This document shows positions 1 through 11,349 of a stretch of DNA of 64,000 bases, one piece after another. The DNA comes from Rhizophagus irregularis (Eukaryota > Glomeromycota > Glomeromycetes > Glomerales > Glomeraceae): positions 3,224,001 to 3,288,000 of the forward strand of contig NC_089449.1 of the NCBI RefSeq assembly GCF_026210795.1. Reading direction: 5' to 3'. Made by a program: the position numbers and the translations under genes. Each line of letters opens with the position of its first letter. Position 1 is the stretch's first letter. The notes below the pieces were generated by a model. It was not told the origin of the DNA, did no database searches, and worked only from the letters and a program-made list of their open reading frames with translations.

Positions 1-690
1 ATTCTTTAAAAATTCAGAATTAGTATTTCTATAAATACTATACGTACTGTATATCAATTCTATCATAAAAGAAAGAATAAAAAATCAAATTGTTGGAAAT
101 AATGTGGTAGTTTTTAAATGAATAAAAAAGCAATGTTTTGATTTTCTGGGTTTTAAAGTTAGTCATAAATAAAATTTTATAATTCATATAGCCTAAAATG
201 TGTCATATAAGTAAACTTAAGTAAGTAATAAGTATAAAATCAATGTTGTCATAGTCAAAGAAAATTTGTCGCATAACCAAGTAGAAATAAATGTATAACG
301 ATAAAATTTCTAAAGAAGCTTGTAAAATTTTTCTTAAATAATCTTGGAAGTAAATAAAAATTGGTCTAATAATTCGTAATATAAAATTAGAACCTGATGA
401 TACGATAAATAAAAGTAAAAAAGCGTAAAAGCTGTGCTTTTGAAACTTGGAAATAAATAATAAATGTGTTTGTGTTTGTGTTTGAATTTGACTTCGTATA
501 AAGAATATTACTTAATCGGGTCTGTTGACTAACGGATAACGAATTGAACCCTTATTTTCGAAATATTCGCGTTGATATAATAGCGTAAAATTTTTAACAT
601 ACGAGTATACGAATCTCAATTGAACAACTTCTTCTATTAGATATCCATAATTTAATGTCTTATAACTTCTTCTATTGACTGAACTTATCG
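1..690. other. gene-free A+T-rich DNA
   Basis: I see no open frame with a recognisable protein, no RNA gene and no clear repeat here. It is the 3' flank of the minus-strand zinc-finger gene whose stop codon lies at 691. Confidence 0.5.
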
Positions 691-3059
691 CTAATTTTCA
701 AATTCTTCATTATTGGTAATATTGGTTACATAGTCATTACTCATTAACGCCGCCATTAATTTACTATCAAGTAAATTTAATTTCTCATAAATTTCTTCCC
801 ATGGCTGAAACTCATCGTTGGATTTTCTCCATGACTCGATTTGCTCTTCGGTTTCATTATTAGTACTGGTTTGGCGTTGACAGTCCTCTAAATGAATAAG
901 ATATCCAGAGACTTCTATGCAATTGTTTTTATATGTTTTAATCCGCGCATGCGCAAGGCATCCAACAAACTTGTAAACTTGTCTTGATTTTCGAGCTTTT
1001 GAGTTACCATTTTTTGGTCTTAGGCTTGCATCACTTCCACAACAACATTGTAAAAGACAAATACCTTTAGCTTTATCACTATAACGCACCTTTGCAGAAA
1101 CCTCTGATTTTCACAAAATATGTTAGACATAATCACTACATGTTATTAACAGATGGTATATATATGTTCTACATATTTTAATATACGTAATATGTTTGTA
1201 ATATTAATAAAATAATGTTATAATATTTTTAATATATGTTGAAATTTAAACTAATGTAGTAAATAATTTTGTAATATGAATAAAATAATTTTACAATATT
1301 TTCAAAGTATGTTAAAATATGTACTCAAACTAATGATATAGTGAATATTTTGAATACATTGTTAATATATTTCAAATATGCTGTTGTTATATGAATAACA
1401 TATTTTGAATGCTTTTGTTGATATACGAATAATATATTTTTATTTTTATGTTTCAGAAAAACCAATTTGAAGTAAAAATACGAATAATATATTTTGAATA
1501 TGTTGTTGATATATGAATAACAACGCTTCTAGCATGTGACTATCATATGACTATAAGGTGATCGCTAGTGGCATTTTTTTTCGTCTCGGCTGTCCTATAT
1601 TGGCTATATGAAGGCAGTACTATGAAACCTTAATTTTTTTTAATTTTAAATAATACAATTATATTTTTTTTAAAAAAAAAATTTAAATTATAGATTTTAT
1701 CCTTTTTGTCCTTTCACTTCAACTCGGCAATAAGAATGTTAATACAACAATTTTTTTTATTAATCCATTAACGAAAATATTATCTGAAATAAAATTGTGT
1801 TCAAATTTACCTAATGTTAAAAAGTAATAGTTGTTAATTTATTGATATATAGCAAAAATGTATAATAACAAATTGTGACTTTTATACACATGTTAAATTT
1901 AAATGGTAGTCAATAAATTGTGTAATTAAACATAAGATATTTTGATATATATATATAGTTGGAGCTTACTTAAGAATCATAAACTTCGTAGCCACGCTCA
2001 ATTAAGGCAATGTATTACTAGACCTACACTAAAGATGACTTTAGCAAGGCTTTCTTTGTGAATTAAAGAAATTTCATACACTTTGCCAGCTGGTGGGATA
2101 GCTTATGACCTTTAACCTCAAATCTGTTATACTAATAAACCCAGACTGTTTGCACCACTAATAAAAAGTATAAGTATAGTTAAGGTACTTCAAAGAATCC
2201 CTAAAAAGAAAAAAATTAAATGAGCTATTAGTAAACATTCATCAAATTAAAATAAAAAAAAAAAAAATAAAATACTTTCATTTTGTTTATAATCACATGT
2301 TATCAATTGAGATAACAGTTCACACTTCAGACTTGTACAGACAATCCCGGAAAAATTACAGCCATATGATCATCAATATATCAATTATCAACCAAATTTT
2401 ACGCATCTAGATCCATCTAAAGAGCAAATATTCATCGGAAATCCAAAAACTTTAAGCTTCTTACTCTAGTGGTTCCTGTCTAATCTCGTCAAAGATTAGC
2501 TTTAAATACTTTTTTTAAAAAAGAGATGAAATGATTTAAAGAATAATAAAATATAATTGTTCAATCTAAAAGTGTATAAGATATAATTGTAAAGAATATG
2601 TAAAATAAACATTTAAAATGTATTAAATATATAATATTATACAGAGTCCATAAAGAATAAAATGAGTTAATTAATTAAAGTATATGGTTTATTCATTCTA
2701 ATCTAATGAAAGTCTCAAGGCAACGTTATTAAGCTTCTTAATAGACTTGATATTATATTTAGTATAACTGATAATGTATTCTCTGACGAATACATATCAT
2801 TATTTATATTATTTATATTAGATATATATATGTGTATATATATGAGCACATATAAATATCATTAAAAATATAAAAAAAAAAAATTTTATTTCGGGGAAGC
2901 CTCCTATTTATACTATTTTATATAAAATTATATATCACATGAATCATGTGATACAATATTAATATAACCGCAGCCACAGCCGCAGTTATTTATTTAAACT
3001 AAAAATAAGCTTTTTCCTTTTTGGGTTCGATTTTGATATAGTAAGTTTTTACGAACAAA

Positions 3060-3740
3060 TTTTTACTTTTTTTTTGAGAAAAGTTACTAACTTTTCTCAT
3101 TTCTTTGTAGGTTCCATTTTTTTTTCTGAATATAGAAAGTTTCGCAATTTTTGCAAAACTTATTTTTTAAGAAACCAGATTTCGGTAAATATATTTTTCA
3201 TTCTTTTTTTTTAATATTTTAACGAACTATTATTAACAGTTTTAGTTCTTTTTTTTTAGGTAATTCTTTGAGTCTCTTTGGACGTGGGAATTCGGCAAGT
3301 AAAATTTTTATTTTTTTCTTTTTTAGTTTAATAAATAGTTACTAACTGTTCGTTTTTTCTTTTTTTTAGATGGTTCTTTCAGGTTTTTTTAGAGGTTACA
3401 TTCTGGTAAGTTTTTGACTATTTTTTTATTTAACTTTTCCATCTTTCAACGAACAGTTTCTAATACATTTCTTTTTTTTTTTAGACAGTTTTTCGGATTT
3501 CTTAAGATATTGGATTTTGGTAAGTATATGTTTTCACTTTTCAAAATTTTTTTCGCCTTTTAACAAATGGTTTCTAACTGTTCATTTTATGTTTTTTAAG
3601 GCGTTCTCTCAAATCTTTGGATATGAAATTTTGGTAAGTAATTTTAATTTTTTTTCTTAATAATTTTATTTTAACAACTTATTAACAGTTTATTCTTTGG
3701 TTTTTCTCTTTTAGGTTTTGCTGATTCTTTCTGGAAATAG
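3060..3740 (+). repeat. tandem array 1 of intron-like units (about 112 bp)
   Basis: Five units in tandem each contain a donor-like GGTAAGT or GCAAGT (near 3184, 3295, 3405, 3519 and 3633; spacing 110-114 bp). Next comes a short A/T tract, a C-rich word such as AACGAACTATTATTAACAG or AGTTACTAACTGTTCG that contains a TACTAAC-like branch site, a run of T, and TTTTAG or TTTAAG. About 33-41 bases separate each acceptor from the next donor. These would be micro-exons if the units were spliced. Sequence identity between units is modest but the order of parts is constant. The array lies inside the 3.7-kb inverted-repeat element. Confidence 0.6.
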
Positions 3741-3744
3741 AGGT

Positions 3745-4135
3745 GGCTATTAAAGATCAATGGAGTGCCAAAAAAGTTAAGTGTAAAGACGTATCAAGAA
3801 AGTTGGCTGATAATCATCCATTTTATCGAAATCTCTATAGAGCTTATGCAGATTATTTAAATTAAAGTGCAGCAATATTGAACAAAACATAGAATTTTAT
3901 AGTTCAATTTCATACATGGTTATTAAAGACAATCAAGAACCTGTACGATTAAAACTTCATATTGGCGATATTGTAGATCTAAATGAAGAATTTAAAGGTG
4001 TCGCATATGCTATAAAGCAAACAATGGTCAAATTTTACACTATTTTTTATTTAATTTCAGGTGACGAACTATGTTGATTTTATATCAAGATGTCCACTTT
4101 ATAATATTCAGAAGCTGGAAGAATCACGTTAGTTT
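3745..4135 (+). pseudogene. coding-like fragments inside the 3.7-kb element
   Basis: After the last acceptor-like site of the array, a reading frame runs about 30 codons (KCKDVSRKLADNHPFYRN) to a stop at about 3863. A second short frame starts at the ATG near 3917 and includes IKDNQEPVRLKLHIGDIVDL, followed by GVAYAIKQTM. The order of the two pieces and the ordered hydrophobic/charged pattern suggest remnants of a transposon-associated protein. I do not recognise the family with confidence and no DDE motif is visible. Confidence 0.3.
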
Positions 4136-5463
4136 TGAATCTTTCCAATCAATTTTATTGATCACGTCTCAAATTCACTTTATTCACGAATATAAAAGTA
4201 CATGTAGCACCAAGCATGATGAGGCTAATTGAAGTTATGTTTTAAATAGTTTTTATTATACTGCAGTTTAATCAGCTAGACAACTATATTGCTAACATTA
4301 TATTATTATATTACACTAGAGAATTCTTTCAAAAATCAAGTCGTACATGAATTTATTGGAGGAAATTTTAATTTAAATCGAAATTTTTATCATACAATCA
4401 TTATATTATTTTATTATTTTTGAAACATGGCTATTATATTATTTTATTATTATTACTCTGTCTTCGATATATTTTCAATATATGATTGTTATATAAAATT
4501 GAATTTCTATTATATTATTGATACATATTTACCATATGATGGCTATATAAAATTAATATTTCAAATAATATTTTTATCACATCTCTGACACATATTTGGC
4601 ATATAATAACCATATAAATTTAACATTCAAAATAATATTTTACCATGTCTCTAACATATAGTTACTATATAAAAATAAGATTTTTATATTATATGTTCAA
4701 CATATTGTCAGCATATAGTTAAAACAGAGATAACATAAATAGGAATATCATATGTCTGGTATATTTTAAAAATATCGCTAACATATTTTGTAAAAACCAA
4801 AGGTTTCTGCAAAGACTTTCCATTTGCGTTCCGGCTTATTTTCGAGTATAAGACCATGTTCTTTCAAAAAAGGAGCAGCATCGTTTGGTGATTCCCATTT
4901 TTTATCGGTAAACTCAGAATCCGGAAGAGAGCGTAAATTTTCTTTTTGCTCTTGAGTTAAAATAAGATGAGAGTTAATTTTTGTCATTTGAGAAAGTTTT
5001 AAAGAAATTAATAAATGATTACCGAACCACCCCTTTTATCCTACCGTATTTGTGTTACGACATCACATTGACACACTAAGCCTACGAGATCTGATTTGTC
5101 CGATTAATATTTTTAATTCTGGCAATTATAGCCAAATGCTTGCTGTTTAAAATAACGAAAAGAGGTTCTTTAATAATATTTATAAAATTATATAATGATG
5201 AGATTAGTTATTTTTAATATTTTTTTTTTTTAAAAAAAAAGCTAGTTATCTAATTATATATTTTTTCCCTTTTTTCTCCTTTTTTTCTCCTTTCTCTTTG
5301 AATACAAAAAAAAGTAAAATATTTAAAAATATTAAAGATTTAAAATTTTTATTTCCTTGCAAAAAAAAAAAAAAAATTGCTTGCATAATTCTGGCCGAAT
5401 TTCTGGCAGAGAACTTACGAAAAATTTGTCGAGCCTTTCGTCGTCGGCGGTGGAGCTGTTGTA

Positions 5464-5584
5464 GACCAAATCTTGTCCCAAACTTACCATCGGCCTAAAT
5501 TAGGAGATCATCGTTGGTACAGTCTCAAGGCATTATTAGATTGGGCCGATAATTTAGGACGATGATAAGGTTTGGGACATGGTC
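5464..5584. repeat. 121-bp imperfect foldback repeat
   Basis: The left arm contains TGTCCCAAACTTACCATCGG and the right arm, reverse complemented, contains TGTCCCAAACCTTATCATCG. Both arms continue into CCTAAATTA and are bounded by GACC/GGTC. The locus is locally more G+C-rich than its surroundings. It looks like a small MITE or the remnant of one; no target duplication is obvious. Confidence 0.45.
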
Positions 5585-5599
5585 AAGCAACAGAGCCGT

Positions 5600-8500
5600 T
5601 TTTTATCTATTCAGTCAAGTTAATTATCCATTTTAGAACTCTTTGGTGTAATTTTGGCCAAATTTTTTGAAAAAAAGGAACTGATGGTTACAAACATTCG
5701 TGATTACAAAGATCGCGTTACAAATAGATCACGCGTCAAGCGTTATTTGTACGATTTTAAATGGTAATATCCCGGGTATTATGTAAAATTGTTATATGTC
5801 TTAAACGAGTGAAAGTTAGTAAACGGGATATATACTGTATAAAGACCGAACTGTTAAATCGGTTCCAATTTTTAGTTCTTTTCTGATTGGTTAAAATCAA
5901 AGAAAATTAATTAGTACTTGCTATCCGGTGATTGTAGGAAGACGAATTATAACTTCTCGTTGAGACTCTTCATGTAGTAGTTAAGCAGTTCTCTAGCATA
6001 ATTGATTCAACAATTATGTTATTGCGTTTTATTGATCTACATAAATTTCTGAAGTAGAATTTCAATAAAGTGCGATACCCAAAAGAACATATCAGGGTCC
6101 ATCTTTAGCGGGATATATATATCACCTTGACAGAAACAAATCTATTTTAGTAATCAGAATGATTATATAAAATTGGGAAGATGAATTTTAATCTCTGTGT
6201 CCTTGGTTATTTAAGCCTGTTCGTACACTTCCATTTGGAGTTAACAAATTTAATGAATTTGAAATCTATTATCAATTGAATAAAATTTATTATTTTTAAA
6301 ATAATAATATTAATAATAATATAAAAAATTTTAATAATTGCTATACTAAGTTTATTAATGTGCCTGAAATCTTATCTTTGGAATTTGGAATTACTTAGGT
6401 TCACCACTTACCTCATTACCTGAGATAATAGACTTTAGAATAGGAAGATTGGATGGGGAGCTTAAGCCTCAAGGTATAAAATGCGAGTTACAGTCAGAAC
6501 TTGATATAACGATTATTGAATTCCACGATCAAGTGTATAAATTTTAATATAGCGAAATTTTTCAGTGAACCGGAGGGTTCGTTTATATATTAAATTCTGC
6601 CTGCGTCACAATAAATCACGTGAATAACGTGCTCGACGCGGCAAATACATAATCCTGTTATGTATTTTTTTCTTTTACTATAACTTTCAAGAACTCAGTA
6701 ATATTATAATTTCAGTGAATATTAAGAATAAATAATTAATTTATGAGGAACATAAAAAAATAAAAACTTCAATTGCACAATTGCAAAATTTTTAAATTTA
6801 ACTATTTATTTCTATAAATTTTACTACTGATTCAGTTTTTAAAATGACCGCATAATTGTTACAACTAACTTTGCTTTTAATAAGTTGAACTAAAAAAAAT
6901 AGTTCGAAGAGAATATTACTAATCTTAAAAAAAAAATCGGACCGGCAAATACTGTAAATTGTTTTTATATGTATTTGCTTGTGATATTTTTAAATAATTA
7001 AACTAACCATCAATCATTTATATGCATCATAATAACATTCTAGCAATTAACGTCAGTAAATGTTGAATATCTTTCTAAATCATCATCTGGATGAGAAGGA
7101 CTAACAATTTAATGAAAGTTGATGAGCTTTTCCAAATGTAACAGTATTTATTCATGAAATAAATTAATAAAAGATAAAACTATTTAATATGGCATATTTT
7201 AGTTATATTAGCATCCTAAAATCTGATTCATTTTAAGATATCTGTTTTATATATGAAAAAATTTCTAATGAGAATCAAATTCTGCCCTTAAAAATTTTAC
7301 TATAAAATTATTATATAATTTATAATTCATACTTTAAAAAAAATCTAAAGGATTATAATTTAAAAAATCTTAAATGTGTAATTAAAAAAAAACCACGTGA
7401 ATTGGTTATTATTAGTTATAGTATATTTGGTTTATAACGGCAAATACATACTGTTTATTATATTTAAATTATTTTAAGTTTAAATTAATATGCCAAAATT
7501 TAAGGGCGCGAAACTTGTATAATAGCCGGTTATTTAACTGGTTATACCGGTTAAATGCCCTGATTAACCGGTTTTAAACCAATTAAGTTTTTTTGGCCTA
7601 TTCCAGCTTCTAAATAAGTTTCCTGATTTCAATCTTATTTCCAATTCCAATAAAGTTTATTGGAAGTTTAGAAGCATATTTGAACTTCCAAATCTTCTAA
7701 TCCCAATTTATTTCCAATTCCGATAAATTTTAATTGAAAGATTACAGGAAGCGCATTATCATATGACATATTTAAGCTTTCCATAGCGTCCCGTTCACAA
7801 AAAAGCTCTGACACGTTTTTAAGCTGTGAAATCCTATTTGCACGCTTCAATTTGTCGTCTAGGGGCAAGATTGGCTGTGTACATGATGACTTATCAAATT
7901 CTTATTCCAATGTTCAAACATTTCTATATTTGAATTTGGTGTTAAACTACTAACTGAGGAAATATTTTAGTGTTGAGAATATTCAATAATTTTGTCCAAT
8001 GTCCAAAAATTTTGACTGGAAGTTTCAATGCACATAAGACATTGCAAAATCGGCATCTTTCAATATTCCAATTCTTTACACATCCCTGCTATTGAGAACG
8101 CATAATGAATGTAAACATTTAAAAAACATACCAGGAATCCCATCTAAAGATATCTGATAGGAATTCTATGTTAAAAATTATGATGGAATCAAAATAAAAA
8201 AAACGGATGCACTTTTTGTATATACTTGCATTTTTTACCCTATATTTATTTATATTTGATCTCGCTCGCCAGCAAACGGTATCATTTATCCCATTGCAAT
8301 TGGTAATTTATCGCGTGTTTATATGTTAAAAGAAAGAAAAAAAAGCGTAAAATTAATAAAATTTAAATATAATTTATTTTAAAACGTAAAAATACATAGT
8401 TTAATAATAGTGATAATTGTCTTGTAACAGAGTTATTGTTGCAAGTTATACATAATTTATACATAACTTGCTATATCTATCAGCCAACCAGCATTGAATT

Positions 8501-8760
8501 TTGTTCGATTTAAGTTAAAATGTGAGTAGTGTAATGGATGATAATTGATGATATAGGATATAGAAAGTTTTAGGGTTTGTTACTACAAGAATTTGAAAAT
8601 ATGGGTTTAAGATTGCTTAGAATTTGGGTTAAAGAATTACATAAATAATATACTAGTAGTTTAAATCATACAAAATGTGAAAGAAAATATAAATTTTAAT
8701 CTCAAATAACAATTAATTCTAAAAACATTAAATATTATTAAAAAAAAATAGCCAAATATT
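5600..8760. other. gene-poor stretch with one imperfect duplication
   Basis: No convincing gene is seen. Between 7625 and 7740 a phrase of about 40 bp containing ATTTCCAATTCCAATAAA recurs about 75 bp later with changes (ATTTCCAATTCCGATAAA). Around 7525-7590 there are several ACCGGTT words in both orientations. The rest is unstructured A+T-rich DNA as far as I can see. Confidence 0.4.
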
Positions 8761-8762
8761 GC

Positions 8763-9188
8763 TTAAAAACAAGCGTCCAAATCAATGAATTCATTGAAAA
8801 TTCTACAATATTCACTATCTTCTTCTGAAGTGATTTCATTCGAACTTTTAAAACTTTCACAACAACGGTCATCAAAAATTACTCTCAATCTTGATTTATG
8901 ATGATGATGAGAATTTATTATCAATCTTGTAGCGAATTGTGGTCGAATATTTTGAAGAAGTCGCTCGGTATTTGCGAATTGGATAAAAGAATTTTTCAGG
9001 TCGTTGGGTAATTCCCTCCACCGTCTACCCGCTATAACGGCTATACTTTGCGATGTTGATTTCGGGTATTCCTTATCTAATATTTTCTTGTAAAACTTAT
9101 AAAAAATGATATATCCATTAAGAGGTTTATGACTTTTTTTCGATAGATTATTACGTAATGGACCATGAATTGAATTTTGTTTTACCAT
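8763..9188 (-). CDS. HMG-box (MATA-type) protein, 141 aa
   Basis: The protein carries an HMG-box-like domain at about residues 20-85. It opens KPLNGYIIFYKFYKKILDKE, then has the helix GRRWRELPNDLKNSFIQFAN and ends near ERLLQNIRP. This follows the pattern of the MATA-HMG group, sequence-specific DNA-binding proteins of the nucleus. Just upstream on the same strand (9217-9330) lies a decayed zinc-finger segment of the family seen at 15.75 kb, whose intact member continues directly into a clearly related HMG-like domain (FYKKILDEEFP; LWNSLSDELRTSFIQY). The gene was therefore probably once the C-terminal half of a fusion protein and may now start at its own ATG at 9188. The C-terminal 35 residues are His/Ser/Glu-rich. 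Whether it is still expressed is not known. Confidence 0.6.
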   Translation of the reverse strand: MVKQNSIHGPLRNNLSKKSHKPLNGYIIFYKFYKKILDKEYPKSTSQSIAVIAGRRWRELPNDLKNSFIQFANTERLLQNIRPQFATRLIINSHHHHKSRLRVIFDDRCCESFKSSNEITSEEDSEYCRIFNEFIDLDACF

Positions 9189-9216
9189 TTTATCGTTTTA
9201 TTAGGTGAAAGATGAT

Positions 9217-9330
9217 GGTTGACGTTGGCAGTCCTGAAATAACCAAAAATATTAATATAGCTATTTTGTATATATATATTTTTAATCCGTACAGATGCAA
9301 GACAACCAACAAATTTAGGAAAGTTAAGTG
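9217..9330 (-). pseudogene. decayed zinc-finger segment (copy B)
   Basis: Reading the minus strand gives FVGCLASVRIKN, then a diverged part ending in NIFGYF, a small deletion or frame change, and DCQRQ followed by stops. Intact family members have FVGCLAFARIKK, HIFGYLTHSE and DCQRQ in this order. The N-terminal half of the domain is missing. It lies immediately 5' of the HMG-box frame at 8763-9188 in the same orientation, matching the fused order in the gene at 15.75 kb. Confidence 0.6.
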
Positions 9331-9378
9331 AAAGTGCCGAACATTATTTTATGATAAAATTTATCAACGATCGGCATC

Positions 9379-10195
9379 CGGGGGTGGTGTGGTAAGATAA
9401 GGCATCCGAGGTTGGTGTAGTAATGCATCTAAAATTCTAAAATAAATATGGGCCACAACTTGTTTATCAATATTTACAAATGACGCAGTCTAACTAACTT
9501 TATATTTTTTTAATTAATAAAGATACAATTATATAAATACTTTATTATACTATATCTGTTATTGAATCTGATATCGGCATGTAATATCGTAACACAAGTT
9601 ATACGATTGGATAAAAGATCGATTTTCAAATTTCATTCAAACTTTTTCTGGGGGTGGTGTGGTAAGATAAGGCATCCGAGGTTGGTGTGGTAATGCATCT
9701 AAAATTCTAAAATGAATATGGGCCACAACTTGTTTATCAATATTTACAAATGACGCAGTCTAACTAACTTTATATTTTCAATTAATAAGATACAATTATA
9801 TAAATACTTTATTATAACTATATCTGTTATTGAATCTGATATCGGCATGTAATATCGTAACACAAGTTATACGATTGGATAAAAGATCGATTTTCAAATT
9901 TCATTCAAACTTTTTCTGGAGGTGGTGTGGTAAGATAAGGCACCCGAGGTTGGTGTGGTAATGCATCTAAAATTCTAAAATGAATATGGGCCACAACTTG
10001 TTTATCAATATTTACAAATGACGCAGTCTAACTAACTTTATATTTTCAATTAATAAGATACAATTATATAAATACTTTATTATAACTATATCTGTTATTG
10101 AATCTGATATCGGCATGTGATATCGTAACACAAGTTATACGATTGGATAAAAAGGTGGTGTGGCTCGATTTTCAAATTTCATTCACTTTTTCTGA
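9379..10195 (+). repeat. three tandem copies of a ~270-bp upstream repeat
   Basis: Copies begin at about 9379, 9650 and 9918, each opening with GGTGGTGTGGTAAGATAAGG and closing with TTTCATTCAAACTTTTTCTG or a close variant. Identity is very high, with only single-base changes and small indels. The third copy carries an extra GGTGGTGTGG near 10155 and runs straight into the ATG of the zinc-finger gene at 10196. The unit may therefore contain that gene's promoter and 5' leader in triplicate. Recent tandem duplication is inferred from the near identity. Confidence 0.85.
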
Positions 10196-10933
10196 ATGTC
10201 GGACGTAGATATTCCTTCACACCTCATTTTAACACCAAAACAAAAAGAACAATTATGTTCTCTCCCAGTTTCTAGGTTTACTGATATAAAATGGGAGTCA
10301 CAAACCGACGCCGCTTCATTCTTGAGGGAACATGAACTTATACTTGAAGAACCGAAACGCAAATTGAAAGTGCGTTATAGTAATAAAGCTAAGGGTATCC
10401 GTCTTTTACAATGTTGTTGTGGAACTGATGCAAGCTTAAGACCAAAAAACGGTAACTCAAAAGCTCGAAAATCAAGACAAACTTACAAGTTTGTTGGATG
10501 TCTAGCGTATGCGCGGATTAAAAAATTTAAAAATAATTGCATAGGCATTACCGGTCACCTTATACACTCGAAAGACTGCCAACGTCAAAAGCCTTCATAC
10601 GTTCTTGATAATTGTAAAAAAACTAAAAACGAAATTAAAAATTACGAATATGCAACAGAACGCAAAGCTAAAGAAAACGAAATTAAAAATTACGAATATG
10701 TAACAGAATGCAAAACTAAAGAAGTCGATGTTGAAAATAATGATCAATATGCAACCAAAACCGAAGAATGTAACGATATTGAAAATGATGAATTTGTAAC
10801 AAAAACTAATGCCGAGAGATTCGAAAAAGAAATCAAAGCTTGGGACGTAAGTAATAACAAGCTTATGTCAAAGGACGAAATTGACGAAATTAATAGTATC
10901 TTACAATTTTTGAATCTCCTGAATTCTGAATAA
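10196..10933 (+). CDS. zinc-finger protein (copy C), 245 aa
   Basis: Residues 1-60 (SHLILTPKQKEQLCSLPVSR onward) and the zinc-finger domain at about 60-135 (LLQCCCG; FVGCLAYARIK; HSKDCQRQ) match the copies at 0.7-5.0 and 15.75 kb. The Cys/His order suits a WRKY/GCM1- or FAR1-like DNA-binding fold; this is inference from spacing only. In place of the HMG-like half the protein has a charged tail with two near-perfect 16-residue repeats (KNEIKNYEYATERKAK and its neighbour, encoded at 10630-10725) and weaker repeats after them. There is no intron and the frame is open. It may be a domesticated fragment of a transposon-encoded DNA-binding protein; a nuclear role is likely but unproven. Confidence 0.65.
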   Translation: MSDVDIPSHLILTPKQKEQLCSLPVSRFTDIKWESQTDAASFLREHELILEEPKRKLKVRYSNKAKGIRLLQCCCGTDASLRPKNGNSKARKSRQTYKFVGCLAYARIKKFKNNCIGITGHLIHSKDCQRQKPSYVLDNCKKTKNEIKNYEYATERKAKENEIKNYEYVTECKTKEVDVENNDQYATKTEECNDIENDEFVTKTNAERFEKEIKAWDVSNNKLMSKDEIDEINSILQFLNLLNSE

Positions 10934-11116
10934 TTTTACTGGATTAGATCGTCCGAATAATAATAACGCGAAATGTTGCGCTACTGATAAAAAATAATTT
11001 ACCTTTTACCAAACATTTCGGAATACTGTTCATCCAGTAAAAAATTAGCAAATTTATTATTTGTATTTATTAAATTTTCGGTTTATTATGTATTTAAATA
11101 AAGGGTGTTTCTAATC

Positions 11117-11199
11117 TTAACCGGGGAAAATTAACCAGTTGGTAATGGTTTGACTTAGAATTATGTAATTCTGCCCACCGGTTAATTTCCCCCGGTTAA
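11117..11199. repeat. 83-bp foldback repeat
   Basis: The left arm TTAACCGGGGAAAATTAACC pairs with the right arm GGTTAATTTCCCCCGGTTAA around a central A/T loop. It has the look of a minimal MITE. TTAA at both ends could be part of the arms or the duplicated target. Confidence 0.55.
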
Positions 11200-11349
11200 A
11201 TGTAGTTATTTTTCTTGAAGTGTTCTGTATATATATATGTGTGTGTGTTAAAAATAACTACATAATAAAAAATAATTATTGGACAATAATTATAGGCATC
11301 ATTTAGTCATTGAAATGGGGATATAATTTATTCCGTATGGTGTATATAA

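Larger units (their letters stand above)
1090..4814. mobile_element. 3.7-kb element with 38-bp terminal inverted repeats
   Basis: The left end reads CTTTGCAGAAACCTCTGATT and the reverse complement of the right end reads CTTTGCAGAAACCTTTGGTT. The match continues through ACAAAATATGTTAG, so about 38 bp are inverted with three or four differences. The host gene on both sides joins perfectly if the element and one copy of the dinucleotide AC are removed (1088-1089 and 4815-4816), which suggests a 2-bp target duplication. Several hundred bases inside each end are rich in ATATG/CATAT words and look like degenerate subterminal inverted repeats. No intact transposase is visible; the interior holds an array of intron-like units and some short coding-like pieces. 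It is probably a non-autonomous DNA transposon of unknown superfamily. A 2-bp AC duplication does not fit Tc1/mariner (TA) or hAT (8 bp). Confidence 0.75.
691..4987 (-). pseudogene. zinc-finger gene (copy A), split by a transposon
   Basis: A single ancestral gene is read from 4987 to 4815 and resumes at 1089 to 691; a 3.7-kb element lies between the halves. The first half (from MTKINSHLIL) ends at KPERKWKV and the second begins RYSDKAKGICLLQCCCG. In the uninterrupted copies at 10.2 and 15.75 kb these two stretches are continuous, so the break is an insertion. The domain has Cys residues in LLQCCCG, then FVGCLAHARIK, then a final H-x3-DC. This spacing recalls WRKY/GCM1 or FAR1-type zinc fingers, which often occur in transposon-derived DNA-binding proteins; that assignment is inference. 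The second half adds a C-terminal tail of about 60 residues rich in Glu and Asn. A DNA-binding role is likely for the family, but this copy is probably dead unless the insert is removed. Confidence 0.75.

Noticed and set aside
3020-3040. GGGTTCGATTTTG resembling a tRNA T-loop
   Set aside because: No matching acceptor stem, anticodon arm or D-arm around it.
5298-5498. 66-aa Arg/Lys-rich frame
   Set aside because: It starts in a poly-A tract and ends in the foldback repeat; no sign of a real protein.
7668-7868. 66-aa frame on the minus strand
   Set aside because: Mixed codon use made it worth a look, but it overlaps an imperfect 75-bp duplication and has no recognisable domain or relative in the window.
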